Assembly: GCA_041618535.1 (NCBI GenBank)
Contig: JBFKFP010000115.1
Location: forward strand, 1-9,182
Reading direction: 5' to 3'
Length of the DNA: 9,182 nt
Origin: SHLJ01 sp041618535
GTDB lineage: Bacteria > Bacteroidota > Bacteroidia > Flavobacteriales > Flavobacteriaceae
In this document: piece by piece, positions 4,196 to 9,182 of the stretch
How positions within the stretch are numbered: the first letter of the stretch is position 1
Layout of the letters: each line of letters begins with the position of its first letter
Notes under the pieces: generated by a model
Database searches by the model: none
Told to the model about the DNA's origin: nothing
Seen by the model: only the letters and a program-made list of their open reading frames with translations
Translations under genes and position numbers: made by a program

Positions 4196-5502
4196 TCAAT
4201 CGTTTTCTCTTCAAACACATAGATAACAGTGCACTGATAGTTTTCCGGATACTCTTCGGACTGCTTATCAGCCTGGAGGCCTTCGGTGCCATACTGACCG
4301 GCTGGGTAAAGTACACCATGATCGATCCCCGGTTCACATTTACATTTATAGGTTTTGAATGGTTGCAGCCCCTTCCCGGATTTGGGATGTATGCCTACTA
4401 TGTGATAATGGGGGTTTTCGGGTTAATGGTGATGGTGGGTTACAGGTACAGAATAGCCATCCTGGGCTACACCTTCTTGTGGGCTGGCACTTATTTTATG
4501 CAGAAATCCTCGTATAACAATCATTATTATCTGCTTATCCTGCTATGTCTTATCATGTCTGTTCTTCCGGCTCATCGGTTCGCTTCGCTGGATTCCAGAA
4601 GAGATCCCGGTTTGAAGAAAATCAGCATGCCGAATTGGTGTTCATGGGTAATTATAATTCAAATGTGGATTGTATACACCTACGCCTCTGTTGCCAAAAT
4701 GTATCCGGATTGGCTGGATACAACGGTGATTAAGATGTTATTCGAACCAAAATCACACTATTTCCTGGTTGGCGAGCTGCTGCAAAAAGAATGGGTGCAT
4801 TATATAGTGACTTATGCTGGTCTCATCTTCGACCTGTTGGTGATCCCACTCTTGCTCTGGAAGAAAACAAGAATGCCCGCTTTTGTGGCCTCTATTTTTT
4901 TTCATCTGTTCAATTCTTTCATCTTCCAGGTTGGGATCTTCCCTTATATGTCATTAGCTCTGTGTCTTTTCTTTTTTGAACCTGAAACTATCAGGAAGCT
5001 TTTTCTCAGGATTAAACCACCTTATGAAGGGAATGATTATTTCTACCCAAAATGGCATAAACCGGCATTGATCGCCGCTTCTATTTATTTCATTATTCAA
5101 ATAGGATTGCCATTACGACACTGGGTTATTCCCGGTGATGTGTTGTGGACAGAGGAAGGGCATAGGTTATCCTGGAGAATGATGCTAAGAGTGAGGGCCG
5201 GATCTGCGCATTACAGGGTTATTGACAAGTCAACTAAAGAGGTAAAGCGAATAAACCTGGAGGATTTTCTGTCACCTAAACAAATTCAGCATGTGAGGTC
5301 GAAGCCAGATTTTATTTGGCAGTTCGCCCAGCGCTTGGAATCGGAGTTTGATAAAGAAGGAAAGGCCATTGAGGTGTATGTTGACTGCTTTGTGAGTGTT
5401 AATGGCAGACCGTATAAAAGGCTTGTCGATCCCAAGGTTGATCTGGCCGCTGCGCAGTGGAATGCATTTCGGCATTCTGAGTGGATTTTACTGCCGGAAT
5501 AA
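4192..5502 (+). CDS. HTTM-domain (vitamin K-dependent gamma-carboxylase-like) membrane protein
   Basis: A 436-residue integral membrane protein with several hydrophobic helices between about 13 and 305, and a C-terminal soluble region (about 330-436). Family features are YNNHYYL (108-114) and YASVAKMYPDWL (164-175), which aligns by eye with the human GGCX segment holding catalytic Lys218, so Lys169 is the equivalent. Also present is PLRHWVIPGD followed by WTEEGHRLSWRM (307-330), the strongest HTTM signature. GGCX uses reduced vitamin K to carboxylate Glu residues; the bacterial homologues have largely unknown substrates. No adjacent gene offers an obvious propeptide-bearing target. The ATG overlaps the ribF stop, so it belongs to the pth-ribF operon. 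Membership of the family is well supported. Carboxylase activity is not established. Confidence 0.88.
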   Translation: MINRFLFKHIDNSALIVFRILFGLLISLEAFGAILTGWVKYTMIDPRFTFTFIGFEWLQPLPGFGMYAYYVIMGVFGLMVMVGYRYRIAILGYTFLWAGTYFMQKSSYNNHYYLLILLCLIMSVLPAHRFASLDSRRDPGLKKISMPNWCSWVIIIQMWIVYTYASVAKMYPDWLDTTVIKMLFEPKSHYFLVGELLQKEWVHYIVTYAGLIFDLLVIPLLLWKKTRMPAFVASIFFHLFNSFIFQVGIFPYMSLALCLFFFEPETIRKLFLRIKPPYEGNDYFYPKWHKPALIAASIYFIIQIGLPLRHWVIPGDVLWTEEGHRLSWRMMLRVRAGSAHYRVIDKSTKEVKRINLEDFLSPKQIQHVRSKPDFIWQFAQRLESEFDKEGKAIEVYVDCFVSVNGRPYKRLVDPKVDLAAAQWNAFRHSEWILLPE

Positions 5503-5525
5503 GAATATAAAAAGTCTCAAATCCT

Positions 5526-5533
5526 TAACTTTA
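5526..5533 (+). promoter_or_regulatory. Weak candidate promoter before serS
   Basis: TAACTTTA differs by one base from TAnnTTTG and lies 20 nt before the serS ATG, in the 51-nt gap after the HTTM gene. No TTG is found at the expected -33 distance. serS may instead be read from the upstream operon. Confidence 0.25.
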
Positions 5534-5553
5534 CAGCCTTAATTAACCTGAAT

Positions 5554-6825
5554 ATGCTTCAAGTATCTTTTATTCGTGAAAATACTGACCTGGTAAGAAA
5601 AGGATTGGCCAAAAGGAATATTGAGGCCGAGCCACTGATCGAGCAAAGCCTGCATCTTGATGAAGAAAGAAGAAGGCTTCAAGCCGAGTTGGATAAGGTC
5701 CTTGCAGAATCTAACCGCTTATCAAAGGAGATAGGTGTTCTGTATAAATCAGGAAAGGCTGCTGAAGCCAATGCCATCAAGGCAAAAACAACTGAATTAA
5801 AGGAGAGCAGTAAAACCCTTTCAGAAGAGATGAGCAAGGCAATTCACGCTCTAAATGAACTGCTTTATACCATTCCGAATATTCCGCATGATCTGGTGCC
5901 TGAAGGAAAATCGGAGGAAGATAACCAGGAGGTGTTCAGACATGGAGATATACCGGAATTAGGTGAAAACGCCGCTCCTCATTGGGAACTTGCGAAAACT
6001 TATGATATCATTGATTTCGAACTCGGGAATAAAATCACCGGATCAGGCTTTCCCGTTTATAAAGGAAAAGGTGCGAAATTACAAAGAGCCTTAATCTCAT
6101 ATTTTTTAGACAGGAATACAGAGGCCGGATACGAGGAAGTTTCTGTTCCACTTATGGTTAATTCTGACTCCGGATTCGGAACAGGACAATTACCTGATAA
6201 AGAAGGGCAGATGTACCATGTAACAGCAGACGATCTTTATCTTATCCCAACTGCAGAGGTCCCGGCCACAAATATCTTCAGGGGAGACCTGCTAAAAAAA
6301 GAGGACCTGCCTAAGGCCCTAACAGGATATACCCCATGCTTCAGGAGGGAAGCAGGAAGTTATGGATCGCACGTGAGGGGATTGAACAGGCTGCATCAGT
6401 TCGATAAGGTTGAGATCATCAGGATAGAACATCCTGACAGATCATACCAGGCTCTTGAAGAAATGGTTGAGCACGTAAAAGGCATTATGAATGAACTGGA
6501 TTTACCCTATCGTGTCATCAGGCTATGTGGTGGTGATTTGGGTTTTACCTCTGCTCTAACATACGATTTTGAGGTTTATTCAACCGCTCAGGAAAGATGG
6601 TTGGAGATTTCCTCTGTTTCCAATTTTGAAACCTTCCAGGCTAATCGCCTGAAATTGAGATTTAAGAATTCAGAAGGTAAAAGTCAGCTGGTGCATACAC
6701 TCAATGGAAGTTCCCTTGCACTCCCGAGGGTAGTGGCCGGATTATTAGAGAATAATCAGTCTGACAAAGGCATCAGGATACCTAAAGTTCTGGTTCCTTA
6801 TACAGGATTTGAGTATATCACCTAA
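5554..6825 (+). CDS. serS: Seryl-tRNA synthetase
   Basis: Charges tRNA-Ser (and tRNA-Sec where present) with serine; a cytoplasmic class IIa enzyme. Its 423 residues match the bacterial length. The N-terminal domain (1-105) begins MLQVSFIREN and carries the long helical coiled-coil arm that grips the tRNA-Ser variable arm. The catalytic core shows TAE (233-235), motif 2 PCFRREAGSYG (261-271) with NRLHQFDKVE (278-287), the serine-site segment SSVSNFETFQANR (353-365) and motif 3 LNGSSLALPR (383-392). The S-x-ALPR form of motif 3, rather than the GLAVGR form of E. coli, is as I recall it in Bacteroidota and still retains the catalytic Arg. The ATG start gives the canonical N terminus. No clear terminator directly follows; the first good one is at 7153-7181. 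Confidence 0.97.
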   Translation: MLQVSFIRENTDLVRKGLAKRNIEAEPLIEQSLHLDEERRRLQAELDKVLAESNRLSKEIGVLYKSGKAAEANAIKAKTTELKESSKTLSEEMSKAIHALNELLYTIPNIPHDLVPEGKSEEDNQEVFRHGDIPELGENAAPHWELAKTYDIIDFELGNKITGSGFPVYKGKGAKLQRALISYFLDRNTEAGYEEVSVPLMVNSDSGFGTGQLPDKEGQMYHVTADDLYLIPTAEVPATNIFRGDLLKKEDLPKALTGYTPCFRREAGSYGSHVRGLNRLHQFDKVEIIRIEHPDRSYQALEEMVEHVKGIMNELDLPYRVIRLCGGDLGFTSALTYDFEVYSTAQERWLEISSVSNFETFQANRLKLRFKNSEGKSQLVHTLNGSSLALPRVVAGLLENNQSDKGIRIPKVLVPYTGFEYIT

Positions 6826-7152
6826 TAGTAAGAAAAAACTGTCTTTTTAAGTAGTAAAAACACGAATTTTATCGATTAAGTGTCAAAAAAACACGCTGTT
6901 TAACGAATTTCCCTTTGATTTTTTTGATTTCTCAGAAATTTTAATGAAGTTCGTTATAAGAGAAAGTCTTAACCTGCTTTTTATGAAGAATATAATACGC
7001 TTGGTATTGTTGGTAGGCCTGGTTATGGTGATGCTTGAATTGATTTAGCTCAATAAGCTTAAACGACTAAGATCATTTTTAATAACACCCAAACAGGATA
7101 ATTGAATCATTTTTTTAAAATTTGATTAATAGCACATTTATTTTGGATGGTG
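6826..7152. other. A/T-rich intergenic region without a recognised gene
   Basis: After serS comes A/T-rich sequence with homopolymer runs and the repeated word AAAAACACG (6856-6864, 6887-6895). I find no tRNA or exact TAnnTTTG box on the plus strand, and no long ORF. One micro-ORF (6983-7048) is listed separately. The stretch may be the serS 3' untranslated region, running to the terminator at 7153, or a small RNA unit. Sequence alone does not separate these. Confidence 0.6.
6983..7048 (+). CDS. Possible 21-residue hydrophobic micro-protein
   Basis: ATG at 6983 to TAG at 7046-7048 encodes 21 residues: a basic N terminus MKNIIR, then a hydrophobic stretch LVLLVGLVMVMLELI long enough for one membrane span. 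The charge pattern (Lys and Arg before the hydrophobic core) fits a single-pass small membrane protein. There is no clear promoter box or Shine-Dalgarno sequence, and no homologue is recognised. A terminator lies 105 nt downstream. Chance cannot be excluded at this length, but the composition is unlike the surrounding A/T-rich DNA: the codons include CGC, GGC and CTG. Confidence 0.3.
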   Translation: MKNIIRLVLLVGLVMVMLELI

Positions 7153-7181
7153 AAGCCTGAACTCCAGTTCAGGCTTTTTTT
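7153..7181 (+). terminator. Rho-independent terminator
   Basis: A perfect 10-bp stem AAGCCTGAAC (7153-7162) / GTTCAGGCTT (7167-7176) with a TCCA tetraloop is followed by TTTTTTTAT. It ends transcription from serS or from the micro-ORF region, and separates it from the TPR gene 89 nt downstream. Confidence 0.9.
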
Positions 7182-7269
7182 ATCAAAACATTTAGATTTT
7201 CCGGACGTTACATTTATTATATTTACAATTCAACGCCTGGCCCCTTGCGTGGTCTAATAAGACAAAACG

Positions 7270-9045
7270 ATGAGAACTGTTCTACTTATTGCTATTCTAC
7301 TTGCCGGATTTTCCGGCCTGGCCCAGTCTGAACAGGTTGCAAAAAGCTATTACGACGACGGGCAGTTCGAAAAGGCTTTGATCGCTTACGACAAACTGTA
7401 TAGGGAAAACCTGGGCAATGTCAATTACTTTTTCAAAATCGTGGAGATTCACCAGCAACTGGAGCAATTGGATGAGGCAGAGGCCATGTTGTTGGATATA
7501 ATTGAAAAACGGCCTAATCCGCAGTATTATGTTGAACTTGGATATAATTTTCAACTCAAGGGGGACGAACAATCAGCGGTTAAATATTACGATCTTGCAA
7601 GGCAGGGAATAGAGGAAAAACCCGTTTACGCTTATTATGTGGCCCGGCGCTTTGAAGATCATGCCCTGATAGATTATGCTGCTCTGGTATACGAAAGAGC
7701 GATGGAACTTCGTCCTGAAAGCAACTACAACATGCAACTTGCCAGGATTTACGGGGAGCAGGGAAAGATTGAAAAGATGTTCAGCCGTTACATCGATTTT
7801 ATTGAGATCAATACCACCTATCTGAATTTTGCCAAAAGATCCTTCAGTGAATATATTACAGAGAATGCTGAAGACGAAAACAACCGCCTTCTCAGGATTG
7901 CCTTGCTCAAAAAGATACAGCAAAGACCTAATGTGCTTTGGAACGAGTTGTTGAGCTGGCTTTTTATTCAACAAAGAGAGTATAAGAAAGCATTTGCCCA
8001 GGAAAAAGCCATCTTCAGCAGGCAGCAGGAATCCTTGCAAGGGGTTATTGACCTGGCTTTGATCACCATTGAAGAGGGAGAAACCGAAATAGCCTTTGAA
8101 ATACTTGATTATATTATAGAAAAAGCATTCGATCTGGATACTATCCTGCAGGCTCAGCAGAGCAGGCTTGAATTGCTTGCAGACCAGGGTCCTGAAAATT
8201 GGCAGGATGTTGATAACGCCTACAAATCCTTATTTATAAAATACGGGCGTGTATCTCAAACTACGAACCTGCATCTTTCATATGCCGATTTTATGGCTTT
8301 CTACATCGATAAACCGGATGAGGCCATTCGTTTTTTAAAGGAGGCCCTTGAGATCAACCTGTCGAAGTTCGAGGAAGGAAAGATCAAGATGAAATTGGGC
8401 GATATCCTTGTCTTCAAGGAAAAGTTCAATGAGGCCTTAATTTATTTCTCCCAGGTTCAGCAGGAACTGAAAAACAGCACCCTGGCACAGGAGGCCAGAT
8501 TTAAAGTTGCAAAAGCAAGCTATTACAAAGGAGATTTCAAATGGGCAGAATCCCAGTTAAAAATCTTGAAGAATTCTACTTCACAATTGATCGCTAATGA
8601 CGCACTTGACCTAAAATTGCTGATTTCCGACAATAAATATGAAGACTCTACCCAGGCCGCATTAAAACTATATGCCAAGGCCGACCTGTTTGCGTATCAG
8701 AACAAAACCGATGAGGCCATTGCCTTGTTAGATCAGATTCTTCTCAAGCACAAGACTGAGACAATCGTTGATCAGGCCTTACTTATGCAGGCCAGGCTGT
8801 TTGAAGAAAAGAAGGAAATGATGAAAGCTGTAGCCAATTATCAACGTATTATTGATGACTTTAAAGATGATATCCTGGCGGATGATGCTTATTATTCACT
8901 CGCAGAGATTTATGCCCACCATCTCAACGAGCCCGAAAAGGCACAGGCCTGTTATGAGCGGATTATCTTTGATCATGCCGACAGTATTTTTTTCGTGGAG
9001 GCCAGGAAGAAATTCAGAGCTCTGAGGGGAGATGCCATTAATTAG
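7270..9045 (+). CDS. Exported tetratricopeptide-repeat protein
   Basis: 591 residues with an N-terminal signal peptide (MRTVLLIAILLAGFSGLAQ; likely signal peptidase I cleavage around 18-19; no lipobox Cys), so periplasmic. Most of the rest is helical repeats. TPR-like units run from about 22 to 175 (for example AKSYYDDGQFEKALIAYDKL, then units containing QLDEAEAMLLDII and KGDEQSAVKYYDLA). A second set runs from about 334 to 590 (PDEAIRFLKEALEI, KEKFNEALIYFSQV, KGDFKWAESQLKIL, KTDEAIALLDQILL, EPEKAQACYERII). TPR domains scaffold protein complexes; a specific partner cannot be inferred. It starts at ATG 7270. A near-consensus -7 box TATATTTA at 7218-7225 lacks a matching -33. It is preceded by a terminator, so it is probably its own transcription unit. 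Confidence 0.85.
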   Translation: MRTVLLIAILLAGFSGLAQSEQVAKSYYDDGQFEKALIAYDKLYRENLGNVNYFFKIVEIHQQLEQLDEAEAMLLDIIEKRPNPQYYVELGYNFQLKGDEQSAVKYYDLARQGIEEKPVYAYYVARRFEDHALIDYAALVYERAMELRPESNYNMQLARIYGEQGKIEKMFSRYIDFIEINTTYLNFAKRSFSEYITENAEDENNRLLRIALLKKIQQRPNVLWNELLSWLFIQQREYKKAFAQEKAIFSRQQESLQGVIDLALITIEEGETEIAFEILDYIIEKAFDLDTILQAQQSRLELLADQGPENWQDVDNAYKSLFIKYGRVSQTTNLHLSYADFMAFYIDKPDEAIRFLKEALEINLSKFEEGKIKMKLGDILVFKEKFNEALIYFSQVQQELKNSTLAQEARFKVAKASYYKGDFKWAESQLKILKNSTSQLIANDALDLKLLISDNKYEDSTQAALKLYAKADLFAYQNKTDEAIALLDQILLKHKTETIVDQALLMQARLFEEKKEMMKAVANYQRIIDDFKDDILADDAYYSLAEIYAHHLNEPEKAQACYERIIFDHADSIFFVEARKKFRALRGDAIN

Positions 9046-9082
9046 GGATTGGCAGGGATTCTAATAATTCTTTGTTTAACTG

Positions 9083-9109
9083 TTTGCACGCTCAAATTCC
9101 CTAAATTTA
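9083..9109 (+). promoter_or_regulatory. Candidate promoter for a gene beyond the window
   Basis: TTTG (9083-9086), a 15-nt spacer and TAAATTTA (9102-9109, one base off TAnnTTTG) lie after the TPR stop. The spacer is short for this class. The window ends in AT at 9181-9182, which could be the beginning of an ATG, but this cannot be seen. No terminator is evident between 9046 and 9182. Confidence 0.35.
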
Positions 9110-9182
9110 GCCTTATTTATTGTGCTTTTTATTCAATTCTTAGGCTGAATACGGATCCGGAAAATCAGAATTAACAGAACAT

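Noticed and set aside
7121..7145. Possible promoter TTTG-N14-TATTTTG before the 7153 terminator
   Set aside because: The spacer is too short, the box is one base short of TAnnTTTG, and a transcript starting there would end within about 30 nt at the terminator.
7573..8040. 155-codon minus-strand ORF in the TPR gene
   Set aside because: Antisense shadow of the TPR-encoding frame, without a recognisable domain.

Overview
The window looks like chromosome of a marine-type Flavobacteriia/Bacteroidota species. Several genes lack an obvious Shine-Dalgarno sequence, promoters fit the Bacteroidota pattern TTG-N17-20-TAnnTTTG, and the proteins (a two-domain L25/Ctc, a Pth with a short N-terminal leader, SerRS with the LNGSSLALPR motif 3, an HTTM protein between ribF and serS) have a flavobacterial look. 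No database search was possible; this is judged from motifs and composition.

Left end, 1-770, is a rearranged tRNA locus read on the minus strand. In transcription order (right to left) it holds: a promoter at 776-805; the 5' 42 nt of a tRNA-Leu(CAA) gene, interrupted by two exactly excisable palindromic inserts of 60 bp and 20 bp; a small GIY-YIG nuclease gene; an intact tRNA-Leu(CAA), whose promoter is built from the 3' end and stop codon of the nuclease gene; a terminator; and a 179-bp-period tandem duplication that repeats the last 14 nt of the tRNA, the terminator and downstream hairpins. The architecture suggests a nuclease cassette that displaced the 5' half of a tRNA gene and supplied a replacement half plus promoter.

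829-6825 is a plus-strand housekeeping run: prs (PRPP synthase), rplY/ctc (ribosomal protein L25), a strong terminator, pth (peptidyl-tRNA hydrolase), ribF (FMN/FAD synthesis), an HTTM/vitamin K-dependent carboxylase-like membrane protein, and serS (seryl-tRNA synthetase). Spacing is tight (18 nt prs-rplY, 6 nt pth-ribF, 4-nt overlap ribF-HTTM), so most of these are probably co-transcribed. The theme is nucleotide and flavin cofactor supply plus translation. The prs start is best placed at a GTG at 909, where a 13-codon leader ORF ends in an overlapping GTGA.

6826-7269 is a 444-bp gap with a possible 21-residue hydrophobic micro-ORF and a perfect 10-bp terminator. 7270-9045 encodes an exported TPR-repeat protein. 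The last 137 bases hold a candidate promoter for a gene beyond the window.
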